DNA of 64,000 nt from Streptomyces phaeochromogenes (GCF_001418655.1 NZ_LIQZ01000161.1:62001-126000), one strand, 5' to 3'; positions 25,396-34,600 are shown, counted from the first letter of the stretch. Notes: generated by a model from the letters alone, not told the origin. Program-made: numbers and translations.

Positions 25396-26670
25396 ATGAA
25401 CTTCGTCAAGCGCGCCGGGCTGAGCCTGCGTGCCAGGAAAGTCAGGACCGCCGTCCTGCTGGGGATCTTCGTCGTCATCTGCACCCTGCTGCTGGGCGGC
25501 TTCCTGCTGCAAGGCGCCACCGCCCGTCAGGAGGCGGACGCACAGCGGACGATCGGCGTCGACGTGACGCTGAAGGGCAAGGCCCTCACCCCGGCGCTGG
25601 CGGACCGGCTCGGCTCGTCCCCGCAGGTCCACCGGTACAACCCGCGGCTCCCGATCGAGGCCGGGGCCCGCGGTATCGAGCCGCTGGAGTCCGACGTTCC
25701 GAGGCCCGGCGGCGACCGCTCCGGGGCGAAGACACCGCGTCCCCTGGCGCTGAACGGTGTGCGGGACTCGGGCCTGCTGCTGCCTTTCTCGTACGGCTCG
25801 AACAAGATCACTGCCGGGCGTGGGATCACCCCTGAAGACGCCGGTCGCCGGGTCGCCATGGTCGAGAAACGGCTGGCCTCGACGAACGGGCTCAAGGTGG
25901 GCGACACCATCCGCGCCCTGTCCGCCGACGGCAAGAACACCGTCCCGCTCACGGTCGTCGGGATCTACCGCGACGCGACGCCGGACCCGACGAGGTGGAC
26001 GCCGCCGCACCTGCTGCCTGGCAACACGCTGTACGTACCGGTCCGCGCCGCTCAGCAACTGAGCCCCGGCACCGCGGACTTGGCCGAGGCGGTCTTCAGG
26101 ATCGGCTCCCCGGAACAGGCCGAGCAGCTGCATGCCGAGGCCCGGCGGCTCCTCGGCACGGGGCCCTTCGACTTCCGCGTCAACGACAAGGCGTACAAGG
26201 ACCAGGTCCGTCCGATCCAGCGGGTGGGAACCTTCGCCAGGCTGATCGTCCAGCTCATCGCCTTGGCCGGGGCGCTCATTCTCGGACTCATCGTGATGCT
26301 GCAGATCCGGGAGCGCCGCGACGAACTCGGCATGCTGCTGTCGCTGGGCGAGAAGAAGTGGAAGCTCATCGGCCAGCACACCGTGGAAGTCGCCGCGGTC
26401 GCCCTGCCCGCGGTGGCCCTCGCCGCCCTGGCCGGTCAGATCGCCGCCCAGCAGGCGGGCGACGCACTGCTGGGCCACCAGGAGTCCGCTTCATCGCCGA
26501 GGCCCCGTTCGCCGGACGCAGTGGCCGACTCGCCCGAGATGCGCGTCCAGCCGTCCGACCTGGGCAAGGTCGCCGGTATCGGTCTGGGCATCTCCCTGGT
26601 CTCAACTGTCGTCCCCGGCATCGGAATTCTGCGCCTCCACCCCCGCTCCATCCTCACCGACAGCGAATAA
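25396..26670 (+). CDS. FtsX-like ABC transporter permease (first of pair)
   Basis: The 424-residue protein has one N-terminal transmembrane helix (about 16-38), a large extracytoplasmic domain (about 40-265), then three helices (about 275-300, 325-350, 395-415) typical of the FtsX/MacB permease fold. The ends carry LQIRERRDELGMLLSLGEKKWKLIGQH, the cytoplasmic loop that contacts the ATPase. It opens with MNFVKRAGLSLRARKVRT, almost the same as the next gene, so the two permeases arose by tandem duplication. It is divergent from the two-component pair. Substrate unknown; lantibiotic- or lipid-type cargo is usual for this class. Confidence 0.88.
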   Translation: MNFVKRAGLSLRARKVRTAVLLGIFVVICTLLLGGFLLQGATARQEADAQRTIGVDVTLKGKALTPALADRLGSSPQVHRYNPRLPIEAGARGIEPLESDVPRPGGDRSGAKTPRPLALNGVRDSGLLLPFSYGSNKITAGRGITPEDAGRRVAMVEKRLASTNGLKVGDTIRALSADGKNTVPLTVVGIYRDATPDPTRWTPPHLLPGNTLYVPVRAAQQLSPGTADLAEAVFRIGSPEQAEQLHAEARRLLGTGPFDFRVNDKAYKDQVRPIQRVGTFARLIVQLIALAGALILGLIVMLQIRERRDELGMLLSLGEKKWKLIGQHTVEVAAVALPAVALAALAGQIAAQQAGDALLGHQESASSPRPRSPDAVADSPEMRVQPSDLGKVAGIGLGISLVSTVVPGIGILRLHPRSILTDSE

Positions 26671-26706
26671 GCACCGCACCGAAACAGACCGGGAGATCCG
26701 ACCGAC

Positions 26707-28095
26707 ATGAACTTCGTCAAACGCGCAGGGTTCAGCCTGTGGTCCCGCAGAGGCAGGACCCTGATCACCCTCTGCACCTTCCTCGTCATCTCCGTGATGG
26801 TGCTGGCCGGCGTACTGATCGCGGACGCGACCGCCCAGGCCAAGAACGAGGCCAAGCGCTCCGTGGGCGCCGAGGTCAACCTGGTGATGGACCTGAGCGG
26901 CCAGAACGCCGCCGGTGGTCTGATGGCCCCTCAGATCAGTGCCGGAACGGTGGAGAAGCTGGGCGCGTCCACGCTGGTCCAGAAGTACAACTACTCCATG
27001 TTCGACCGCGGCGTCGTCAAGGGCGGCACCGAACTGGTCACCGGGGGAACGGACACCGCGGCCTCCGGCATGGGTCCCAATGGCACGGCAACCGTCGGTG
27101 TCCTCGACTCGGCCCTGCTGCCCGACTTCCGCAGCGGCAAGTTCCAACTCCTGTCCGGAGCACACCTCACCGCCGCCGACAAGGACAAGCGCCTGCTGCT
27201 GATCGAGGAGAGGCTGGCCGGGAAGAACGGCCTCAAGACCGGCGACAAGATCACCCTGGGCGCGAACGAAGGCACTGCCAAAGCCGAGTTCACCGTGGCC
27301 GGGATCTACCGGGACCCGCGCCCCAGCTCCGAACCCGAGCCCGAGTACTTCGTCGACCCGGCCAACATGCTGTACGCCTCCATCGGCGGCTTCGCCGGAC
27401 TCAACGCCACCCAGGACAGGTCCCTCAAGGTCACGAAAGCGACCTTCCTCCTCCAGGACGCCGAAGACCTGCCGAAGTTCAAGGAGGAGGCCGAGCGGAT
27501 CGCGGGATCCGAGCTCGACGGGTTCCAACTGGACGCGAACGACAAGGCGATCCGGCAGATGACGGGCCCGCTGGACAGCATCGGATCCACCGCCGCCCTC
27601 GCGATGTGGCTGATCGGTATCGCGGGCGCCGCCGTCCTCGTCCTCCTCGTCAACCTCGCGGTCAAGCAGCGCCGCAAGGAGTACGGCGTACTGCTGGCCA
27701 TGGGCGAGAAGAAGTGGAAACTCATCGCCCAGCAGGCGCTGGAGATCGTCGCGGTCGCGGCCCTCGCCATCGGACTGAGCTCCCTGTTCACCCAGAGCCT
27801 GACCCAGAGCGCGAGCCAGTCGCTGCTCGGCGAAGAAGCCGCCGCGGCCCGGCAAAAGCTCGAATCGTGGCAGCCCCCGGCCCCCGGCAGCACCGGCATC
27901 GACCAGGGCATCGACCCGAACGACAAGCCGGTGGAGAACGCCGACCCCATCGACAGGATCGACATACGCCTGGACCCCGCGGACCTCGCCACCGTGGGCG
28001 CCGTCGGCCTCGGCCTCGGACTGCTCGCCACCGCCGTCCCGGCCGCCTCCGTACTGCGGCTCAGCCCGCGGACCATCCTCACGAAGGGCAAGTGA
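26707..28095 (+). CDS. FtsX-like ABC transporter permease (second of pair)
   Basis: The 462-residue paralog of the preceding permease shares its topology (TM about 17-40, extracytoplasmic domain to about 295, three C-terminal helices) and the cytoplasmic coupling loop VKQRRKEYGVLLAMGEKKWKLIAQQ. The extracytoplasmic domain is longer and more acidic. GGAGATCCGACCG precedes the ATG. The ATPase gene follows after 8 bp. A heterodimeric permease with one ATPase is the likely complex. Confidence 0.9.
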   Translation: MNFVKRAGFSLWSRRGRTLITLCTFLVISVMVLAGVLIADATAQAKNEAKRSVGAEVNLVMDLSGQNAAGGLMAPQISAGTVEKLGASTLVQKYNYSMFDRGVVKGGTELVTGGTDTAASGMGPNGTATVGVLDSALLPDFRSGKFQLLSGAHLTAADKDKRLLLIEERLAGKNGLKTGDKITLGANEGTAKAEFTVAGIYRDPRPSSEPEPEYFVDPANMLYASIGGFAGLNATQDRSLKVTKATFLLQDAEDLPKFKEEAERIAGSELDGFQLDANDKAIRQMTGPLDSIGSTAALAMWLIGIAGAAVLVLLVNLAVKQRRKEYGVLLAMGEKKWKLIAQQALEIVAVAALAIGLSSLFTQSLTQSASQSLLGEEAAAARQKLESWQPPAPGSTGIDQGIDPNDKPVENADPIDRIDIRLDPADLATVGAVGLGLGLLATAVPAASVLRLSPRTILTKGK

Positions 28096-28103
28096 CAGCC
28101 ACC

Positions 28104-28808
28104 ATGACCACCGCCACCGATACCGCGACCGAACCCCCGCCCGTCCTCCGGCTCGACGGCGTCAGCCACACCTACATCGGCCAGCGACGCCGGACCACCG
28201 TCCTCAAGAACATCGACTACAGCTTCCGGCGCGGCACCTTCTACACGGTCCTGGGACCCTCGGGCAGCGGAAAAACCACCCTGCTCAGCCTCGCGAGCGG
28301 CCTCGACGCACCCACCCGGGGCACCATCAGCTTCAACGGTCAGGACCTGACGAAGCTCGGCCTCGGCCGCTACCGGAACAAGCACGCCGCCACGATCTTC
28401 CAGCACTACAACCTGCTCACCTACATGACCGCCCTTCAGAACGTCACCACCGCCATGGAGATCACCGGTGTGAAGCCGGGCAGTGGTGGCCGCAGGGCGC
28501 GCGCGCTGGAACTCCTGGAGCGGGTCGGCCTGGACAAGCACATGGCGACGCGCAACGTCATGCGGCTCTCCGGCGGCCAGCAGCAGCGCGTCGCCATCAC
28601 CCGCGCCCTGGCCTGCGACGTCGACATCCTCTTCGCCGACGAACCGACCGGAAACCTCGACGAGGACACGGCCCAGGGCATCATCGACACCTTCCGCGAA
28701 CTCGCCCACGAACAGGACAAGTGCGTGGTGGTCGTCACCCACTCCCAGCGCCTTGCGGCCCAGTCGGATCGCGTACTCACCCTGCGCAAGGGCAAGTTGA
28801 CGGAGTGA
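28104..28808 (+). CDS. ABC transporter ATP-binding protein (MacB/LolD type)
   Basis: The 234-residue ATPase has Walker A GPSGSGKTT (51-59), Q-loop FQHYNLLTYMTALQNV (about 99-115), signature LSGGQQQR (155-162), Walker B DILFADEPTGNLD (174-186) and the switch His in VVVVTHSQRLAAQ. The DEPTGNLDEDT end is typical of the lipoprotein/peptide exporter subfamily that pairs with FtsX permeases. It completes the three-gene exporter. Confidence 0.94.
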   Translation: MTTATDTATEPPPVLRLDGVSHTYIGQRRRTTVLKNIDYSFRRGTFYTVLGPSGSGKTTLLSLASGLDAPTRGTISFNGQDLTKLGLGRYRNKHAATIFQHYNLLTYMTALQNVTTAMEITGVKPGSGGRRARALELLERVGLDKHMATRNVMRLSGGQQQRVAITRALACDVDILFADEPTGNLDEDTAQGIIDTFRELAHEQDKCVVVVTHSQRLAAQSDRVLTLRKGKLTE

Positions 28809-28836
28809 CCCGGGGCGGCCCGCTCGCCGTGCGCGG

Positions 28837-29382
28837 CTACTCCGGCAGCTCCAGCATGGGTTCACCGCAGGACTGGCATTCGGCGAAGACATCGAGATCG
28901 TTGAGTATCTCGGCGTACTCGGGGTGACCCTTGAGGGCCGCCGCGGCGGCGAGCAGATAGCGAGTGGTGATCTGGTCGTGCTCCGCGCTGGCCAATGTGT
29001 CGGCCAGCAGGGTCATGGCCTCGGGTAGGGCCTGACGGTAGGCGTCCGCGATGTCGTCGGGCAGGTCCGCCGGAGTCTCGCCGAGTTCACCGGAGCACAT
29101 CGCCACGAGGCCGACGACGTACAGGTAGTCGTCGCGCTTGGCCGGCGGAAGCCCGCGCGCGATCGTGACGATGTACGGCACGGCCGCGTAGGCGGCCGGC
29201 CAGGCGGTGCCCTCGGAACACAGGTACGGCCACAGGTCGTTGAAGTGCCCGCCGTTCATGGGGTCGGCCATCAGATGGCGCAACTCGTCGGGAACGAAGG
29301 GGGCGTCGGGCGCGCTGCCCTGCCCCTTGGACCAACCCCGGTGGTCGAGGGCGGGCCAGCGCGGGTCGTCCAAAGGCATCAT
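28837..29382 (-). CDS. Hypothetical protein, about 180 residues
   Basis: From ATG 29382 the product has 181 residues and begins MMPLDDPRWPALDHRGW. The body is helix-rich and Ala/Leu-rich (WPAAYAAVPYIVTIARGLPP, DDIADAYRQALPEAMTLLADTLA), resembling helical-repeat proteins. It ends with a possible metal-binding CQSCGEP. No signal peptide or membrane helix. The family was not recognised. It converges on the ABC ATPase with a 28-bp gap, and its upstream end abuts the IS630-type element. Confidence 0.6.
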   Translation of the reverse strand: MMPLDDPRWPALDHRGWSKGQGSAPDAPFVPDELRHLMADPMNGGHFNDLWPYLCSEGTAWPAAYAAVPYIVTIARGLPPAKRDDYLYVVGLVAMCSGELGETPADLPDDIADAYRQALPEAMTLLADTLASAEHDQITTRYLLAAAAALKGHPEYAEILNDLDVFAECQSCGEPMLELPE

Positions 29383-29508
29383 GGGCGGAAAGTGTAGGTG
29401 GACCGGATGGGCGGGATTGACCAGGTGGACGCGATGGCCTGTCGGCCGGGAGGTCCCGGTGCCCCTCAGCGGGGAACTGGCCCGCCTCCGGAGAGCCGAG
29501 CTCACCTA

Positions 29509-29534
29509 GTGCTGTGACCGCATAGGTTCGCCGG
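29509..29534. repeat. Left terminal inverted repeat of IS630-type element
   Basis: A 26-nt repeat beginning GTGCTGTGACC directly after a TA dinucleotide. It matches the reverse complement of 32398-32423 with four mismatches and lies about 60 bp before the transposase start. Confidence 0.65.
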
Positions 29535-29592
29535 TTTGGTGGTCGTGGCGATTGGATGTGCGGTGACATCCGATCCGATCGCTGGAGGCGCG

Positions 29593-30714
29593 GTGGCTGA
29601 GCCTGTCCGCGTGCGCAGACTGACCGACCAGGAGGGGCAGCGTCTGCAGCAGATCGTGCGGCGGGGCAGCACCAATTCGGTGCGCTACCGGCGCGCGATG
29701 ATGCTGCTGGCCTCGGCCGGCGGGAACCGCGTGCCGGTGATCGCCCAGCTGGTCCCGGCCGACGAGGACACAGCGCGCGATGTGATCCACCGGTTCAACG
29801 AGATCGGGCTGGCCTGCCTGGACCCCAAGTGGGCGGGAGGCCGTCCCGCCTGCTCAGCCCTGACGACGAAGATTTCGTCGTGGCGACGGCCACCACCCGC
29901 CCGGCCAGGCTCGGCCTGACCTTCACCCGCTGGTCGTTACGCAAACTCGTCGCCTACCTGCGCAAAGTACACGGCCGGGTGATCCGGATCGGCCGCGAGG
30001 CCCTGCGGCGCCTGCTCGCCCGCCGCGGCGTGACCTTCCAGCGGACCAAGACCTGGAAGGAGTCCACCGATCCCGAGCGCGACGCCAAGCTCGACCGGAT
30101 CGAGTACCTCCTGGAGAACTTCCCCGACCGCATATTCGCTTTTGACGAGTTCGGCCCGCTGGGCATCCGTCCCACCGGGGGAACCTGCTGGGCCCGGCAG
30201 GGCCGCCCCGACCGGGTCCCGGCGACCTACCACCGCACCCACGGCGTCACCTACTTCCATGGCTGCTACTCGATGGGCGACGACACCTTGTGGGGCCGTC
30301 AACCGCCGTCGCAAGGGAGCGGCCAACAGCCTGGCCGCGCTCAAGTCCGTCCGGGCCGTCCGCCCGGACGGCGCCCCGTTCTACGTGATCCTGGACAACC
30401 TCTCCGCACACAAGGGCACGAAGATCCGCCGGTGGGTGCAGAGGAACAAGGTCGAGCTGTGCTTCACACCGACCAACGCCTCCTGGGCCAACCCGATCGA
30501 GGCGCACTTCGGGCCGCCGCGGCAGTTCACGCTCGCCAACTCGAACCGTCCCAACCACCCCGTCCAGACCCGCGAGTTGCACCGCTGTCTGCGGTGGCGC
30601 AACCAGAACGCTCGGTACCCCGATGTCCTGGCCGCCCAGCGACGCGAACGCGCCCGCGTCCGCAGCGAGAAGGGCATCCGCTGGGGCGGACGCCCACTGC
30701 CCGTCACGGCCTGA
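29593..30714 (+). pseudogene. IS630-family transposase with two frameshifts
   Basis: Three consecutive frames together give one IS630 transposase of about 370 residues. Frame 1 from GTG 29593 (GGAGG upstream) has the helix-turn-helix part (LTDQEGQRLQQIVRRGS, DTARDVIHRFNEIGLACLDPKWAGGRP). The frame changes near 29840, giving LSPDDEDFVVATATTRPARLGL to FAFDEFGPLGIRP with the first DDE-region Asp. It changes again near 30295, continuing VNRRRKGAANSLAALKSV, VILDNLSAHKG (second Asp) and WANPIEAHFG (Glu). All catalytic residues remain, but neither shift sits at an obvious slippery heptamer, so inactivation is more likely than programmed frameshifting. Confidence 0.85.
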
Positions 30715-30903
30715 CGCCTGGCTCACGACGGCCGCCGAGCCCTACCACCGCAACTCACCCCTTGGGCCGGGCCTGGACCGGGCTGTGCCGTGTCCGGCTG
30801 CGGGCCCGGCCGTAATTCGCTTGCCCTGGCTACGGGTTGAAGCTGCACTGTGGCCAGACACCATGAGTCGTGGTGCCGGTATCCCGAGGAGGCAGCGGCA
30901 ACG

Positions 30904-32134
30904 ATGGAGATCCGTCCCACGACCGACAAGGATCTCGACGTCTTCGTCGACACGGTTCATGCCGCGTTCGGGCTCTTCCCGGAACCCCCGGTCGAGGGCG
31001 GCGGGCTCTGGTGGTCGGCGCTCGAAATGGACCGCTGTCTGCTCGCCCTGACGGCGGACGGGCGGCCTGTTGGCACCGCGGCCGCGCACTCCTTCGAGCT
31101 CACCCTGCCCGGTGGGACCCTTGTCCCGGTCTCCGGGGTGACCGCCGTGGGCGTTCTGCCCTCGCATCGGCGCCAGGGCGTGCTCAGCGCGATGGTGCGG
31201 CATCAGCTCGCCGAGTTGCGGGCCGGCGGGGGAGTTCCTTTCCGTGCTGCTGGCCTCTGAGGCCCCGATCTACGGCAGGTTCGGCTACGGACCGGCGACC
31301 TACACTGCGCAGCTGACGGTGCCGCGCCACAAGGCCGCCCTCGCGGTTCCCCGGGCGCGGGGAGTGGCCGACGCACCAGCGACCGGCTCGGACAACGGCT
31401 CGGTCGAGGTGCTGCGTCGGGCCGAGTGCGGCGAGATTCTGGAAGAGGTCTACGACCGCTACCGCCGCGCCCAGCCCGGCGCGCTGTCCCGCCCGCACCG
31501 CTGGTGGGGCTTGCGCGCGGGGCAGCCCCCGATCTCGCCGGCGCCGCGCTACGTCGCCGTCCACCGGGACGCCGACGGCGTCCCGGACGGGTACGCCAGC
31601 TACTCGGTCGAGTCCGGCACCCTGACGGTCGACGAGACCATCGCCACCGACGACGCCGTCTTCACGGCCCTGGCCTGGTTCGTACTCGGACACGATCTGG
31701 TCTCTCAGGTCGTGTTCAAGCACGTCCCGCCCGGGCACCCGCTGCGCTGGCAGTTCGCGGACTTCCGCGCCGGCGAGGTGAGCGGCGACATGGACTGGCT
31801 CTGGGCGCGACTGCTCGACGTCCCGCGTGCTCTGACCGCGCGCGGCTGGTTCACGGACGGCGAACTCGTCCTCGACATCGACGACCCGTTCCTCGCCGAA
31901 CACGGCCGCTACCTGCTGACCGTCCGGGACGGCAAGGCCGACTGCGTCCCCACGGACCGGAAGCCCGACCTGTCCATGGACGTGCGCGACCTGGGCTCCG
32001 TCTACCTCGGCGGCACCGCCCCGAGCACGCTCGTACGTGCCGGACACATACAGGCCCACCGCCCAGGCGCGGCCACCCTCGCCGACTCCCTCTTCCGCGC
32101 CGACCGTCCCCCGCACTGCCTGCACTGGTTCTGA
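30904..32134 (+). pseudogene. Eis-like N-acetyltransferase with single-base frameshift
   Basis: An N-terminal GNAT part from ATG 30904 (MEIRPTTDKDLDVFVDTVHAAFG; acetyl-CoA motif VGVLPSHRRQGVLSAMVRHQL) runs into a stop at 31258. The rest continues in another frame from about 31233 (FLSVLLASEAPIYGRFGYG) through the second GNAT and SCP2-like domains to the C-terminal Phe in LHWF. The Eis family uses its terminal carboxylate in catalysis. Removing one G from the G5 run at 31228-31232 restores a 409-residue protein. Eis enzymes acetylate aminoglycosides and other amines. A sequencing error in the homopolymer is possible. GAGGAGGCAGCGG precedes the start. Confidence 0.85.
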
Positions 32135-32397
32135 CCGCGCGCTCGCCGACCCCACAAGTCTCGTCAGTCCATAGTCACCCGTCGCGGCGGATGCTGCCGA
32201 CGGGCGAAGTGGCGAGCGGGTCCAGCCAGGAGCGGGGGCGAGGGCGGCCGGGCTGGAGCAGGCACACCGTCACGAACGGCCGGACAACCTCGCCTCCCCT
32301 GCGGCGGCTCGGCGAGGAACTGACCCACCACCGTTGCCTCGTCCACGGGCGTACGGCCCGGGAATGGATCGCCTACTGGGCACGCTGCCACGCCATG
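32135..32397. other. Non-coding end of the IS630-type element
   Basis: About 260 bp between the eis-like gene and the right terminal repeat. No recognisable domain in any frame; may be remains of an older insertion. Confidence 0.4.
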
Positions 32398-32423
32398 CCG
32401 GTGAACCGATGTGGGCACAGCAC
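32398..32423. repeat. Right terminal inverted repeat of IS630-type element
   Basis: Mirror partner of 29509-29534 (22 of 26 identical), followed by TA at 32424-32425. That TA is part of the TAG stop codon of the methyltransferase on the minus strand. Confidence 0.65.
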
Positions 32424-33274
32424 TAGAGGGAAGCGAGCAGCCCATAGAGGAGCGGGATGCGTGGTGCGCTGTCCGGCAGCCGCCACCAGCCCGAAGGGGT
32501 GCGGATCATCTGCGGGAAGCGCGGCCAGGGGAGTTCCTCGCTCTCACGGAGCCGGACGATGCGCAGGCCGGCTCCGGCCAGCGCGTTGATCACCTCGTCC
32601 AGGCCGTGCCTCCACTCGAAACTCTCCGTCGCGCCGTCGACGGCCGGGCCGTCGGTGTACGTGTGGGTGGAGTTGCCGTGGATGGCGCCGCGCCCCTGGA
32701 GATAGTCGTGGCGCAGTAGAAGGTCCGGGCCCTCGTCGGGGGCGGGCTTGGGACCGAGGGCGTTGAGCAGGGGGTGGAACTCGACGAGGTACAGCCGTCC
32801 ACCCGGCTTGAGGAGACGGGCGATCACCTCCGCCCAGCGGTCCAGATCCGGCAGGTAGCACAGTGCTCCCTTGCCGGTGTAGACCACGTCGAAGCGTCGT
32901 TCGCCGAGCGCGTCGACCGCGTCGTACACATTGGCGCGTACGTAGTCGACGGCGCAGTCCGCCTTCGCCGCTAGGTCCCGGGCCGCCGCCACCGACGCCC
33001 CGGAGATGTCGAGCCCGACCGTGCGCGCTCCACGCCTGGCGAACGCGAGGGTCTCCGTGCCCAGATGGCACTGCAGATGCGCGACCTCCCGCCCTGCCAA
33101 CTCGCCGAGGTCCTCCCACTCGAAGGGCGCGAACCAGCGGAACGGATCGGGCTGCTCCTCGACGTCGTAGAAACGGCTGGCCAGGTGTACGGGAGTCCGT
33201 GCGTCCCAGTTCGCCTGGTTGGCCTGCATCATCTCCAGGACCGCGGGATCGAACCGCTCGGCAGCCTCAGTCAT
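32423..33274 (-). CDS. Class I SAM-dependent methyltransferase
   Basis: The 283-residue protein has motif I in VAHLQCHLGTETLAFARRGARTVGLDISGASVAAA (about 65-100), motif II VVYTGKGALCYLPDL and motif III LLKPGGRLYLVEFHP. The preceding DARTPVHLASRFYD segment is typical of this methyltransferase subfamily. ATG 33274 was chosen because family members start close to ERFDPAVLEMMQANQANWDART. The substrate is unknown. Its TAG stop falls exactly at the right boundary of the IS630-type element, so the last codons may have been altered by insertion. Confidence 0.88.
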   Translation of the reverse strand: MTEAAERFDPAVLEMMQANQANWDARTPVHLASRFYDVEEQPDPFRWFAPFEWEDLGELAGREVAHLQCHLGTETLAFARRGARTVGLDISGASVAAARDLAAKADCAVDYVRANVYDAVDALGERRFDVVYTGKGALCYLPDLDRWAEVIARLLKPGGRLYLVEFHPLLNALGPKPAPDEGPDLLLRHDYLQGRGAIHGNSTHTYTDGPAVDGATESFEWRHGLDEVINALAGAGLRIVRLRESEELPWPRFPQMIRTPSGWWRLPDSAPRIPLLYGLLASL

Positions 33275-33460
33275 GGATCCATCCAACCGTGAAATCCGTT
33301 CCTGCCGAAGCATCTCAGTGGATCTCGGCAAGCCCCTTCGCGAACTCCCCTCGTACACGCCCCGGAAGAAGTTGCCCAGGGACCGATGAGTTGTCGAGTG
33401 GCCCGCGGTCTACCCCTGCGAAAGGCATCAACACCCAACAACGAAGCAGGAGTCACTGCC

Positions 33461-33937
33461 ATGAGCGCAACCACGCCCCAGACCCGTCCCACCACCTCGT
33501 CCCAGTCCTCCGCCCGGTCCGCGCGGCTGCTCGACACGCGCCCCGTGTGGCTGGTCGGCGTAGTCGCCACGCTCGTCGGTGCCGTCGTGACCGAGGCGTT
33601 CGGGCTCATCGCCCGAGGCGTCGGAGTACCGATGGAGGCGGCCAGTCCCGGCGCCACGGAAGCGGCGGAGATCCCGGTGGGCGGCTTTTTCGGCGGTGTG
33701 CTGTTCTGGTCGGTCGTCGGCATCGTCCTCGCGGTGGCCCTGGCTCGCTGGGCGAAGCGGCCCGCCCGCACCTTCGTGGTGACCACCGTCGCGCTCACCG
33801 CACTGTCCATGGCCGGCCCGGCGGTGGCCCCGCACACCGCGACCTCCACCCAGGTCGTCCTGGCGTTGTCCCATCTGGTGGCCGCCGCCGTGATCATTCC
33901 CGTGGTGGCGCGCCGGCTCTCCCACGGGCGCCCGTGA
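33461..33937 (+). CDS. Four-helix membrane protein (DUF6069-like)
   Basis: The 158-residue protein has a Ser/Thr-rich cytoplasmic start of about 25 residues and four transmembrane segments: VWLVGVVATLVGAVVTEAFGL, FFGGVLFWSVVGIVLAVALA, TFVVTTVALTALSMAGPAV, and VVLALSHLVAAAVIIPVVAR. The pattern fits the DUF6069 family of actinobacterial membrane proteins by topology; function unknown. AAGCAGGAGTCACTGCC precedes the ATG. A strong hairpin follows. Confidence 0.75.
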   Translation: MSATTPQTRPTTSSQSSARSARLLDTRPVWLVGVVATLVGAVVTEAFGLIARGVGVPMEAASPGATEAAEIPVGGFFGGVLFWSVVGIVLAVALARWAKRPARTFVVTTVALTALSMAGPAVAPHTATSTQVVLALSHLVAAAVIIPVVARRLSHGRP

Positions 33938-33964
33938 CTCGCAGCGGAGGACGTGCGGCAACTG

Positions 33965-33994
33965 TGGCGGCCGGCCCATGTGGGCCGGCCGCCA
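33965..33994. terminator. Bidirectional hairpin between convergent genes
   Basis: TGGCGGCCGGCCCA (33965-33978) pairs perfectly with TGGGCCGGCCGCCA (33981-33994), leaving TG between. It lies 28 bp after the DUF6069-like stop and 79 bp before the stop of the convergent secreted protein. Confidence 0.75.
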
Positions 33995-34072
33995 TTGATG
34001 TCGTGCGGTGCCGGCGGTGTGCCATGGCTCAGCCCCGGGTGGGCTCACTCCGAGGTGGCGCCGGCTACGCGG

Positions 34073-34600
34073 TCAGGCGCAGAGGACGCGGGTCTCGGGC
34101 GTGTAGACCGGACCGCCGCTGGTGCTCGTGCTGTCGCTGAACTCGGCGTAGAAGTACGAGTAGAAGCCGATGTTCCCGTTGCAGCCGGAGTCGGCGGCGA
34201 CCTGAAGGGTCAGGGTGACAGTCCGGCTCTGACCGGGCGGGATGGTGGCGCCGTAGTTGGTACCGAGGTTGGCGGGTCCGGTACCGGAGCACGGCACGCT
34301 GCCGGCTGCCGTGGCCAGGCTGCAACCGGTGAAGCTGTACTTGAGGTCGGGCCGTTGGGTGGTCAGCCAGGTCGGCTCGATGGTCTGGTGGATGAACCAG
34401 ACGTCGTAGGTGTTGTTGTTGGTGAGCGTCATCGACAGATTCACCGTGCCACCCGGAGTCGTGGTGGCGCTGTCGGTCGTGAAGGTGAGATCTGTCGGGC
34501 CCGCTTCGGCCGCGCTCGCGCTGGGCGCGAGGCCGAACAGGGCGAGGACGAGGGCGAAGATACCGGCGAGACCGATGCGTCTCATCTGTGTTGATCGCAT
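34073..34600 (-). CDS. Secreted protein of unknown function
   Basis: The 175-residue product has a signal peptide: MRSTQMRRIG, hydrophobic core LAGIFALVLALFGLAPS, and a cleavage site after ASA near residue 30. The mature part is a single beta-rich domain with a DUF11/Ig-like pattern (DLTFTTDSATTTPGGTVNLSMTLTNNNTYDVWF, TIPPGQSRTVTLTLQVAADSGC). Cysteines in GCSLATAAGSVPCSG and SGCNG could form disulfides. ATG 34585 is an alternative start. It probably acts at the cell surface, but no adhesive or enzymatic motif is visible. Confidence 0.75.
   Translation of the reverse strand: MRSTQMRRIGLAGIFALVLALFGLAPSASAAEAGPTDLTFTTDSATTTPGGTVNLSMTLTNNNTYDVWFIHQTIEPTWLTTQRPDLKYSFTGCSLATAAGSVPCSGTGPANLGTNYGATIPPGQSRTVTLTLQVAADSGCNGNIGFYSYFYAEFSDSTSTSGGPVYTPETRVLCA

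Larger units (their letters stand above)
29507..32425. mobile_element. IS630-type element with candidate terminal repeats enclosing an eis-like gene
   Basis: The left end GTGCTGTGACCGCATAGGTT (26-nt repeat, 29509-29534) and the right end at 32398-32423 are inverted repeats with 22 of 26 positions identical. Each is flanked by TA (29507-29508, 32424-32425), the usual IS630/Tc1 target duplication. No better partner for the left repeat was found directly after the transposase. The unit therefore spans about 2.9 kb and holds a transposase relic plus an eis-like acetyltransferase. Alternatives are a nested older insertion, or a right end that belongs to a second, otherwise lost copy. Confidence 0.55.

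Noticed and set aside
29593..30714. IS630 frame changes as programmed frameshifting
   Set aside because: Two shifts are needed and no slippery A-rich heptamer was seen at either position; decay is simpler, though not proven.
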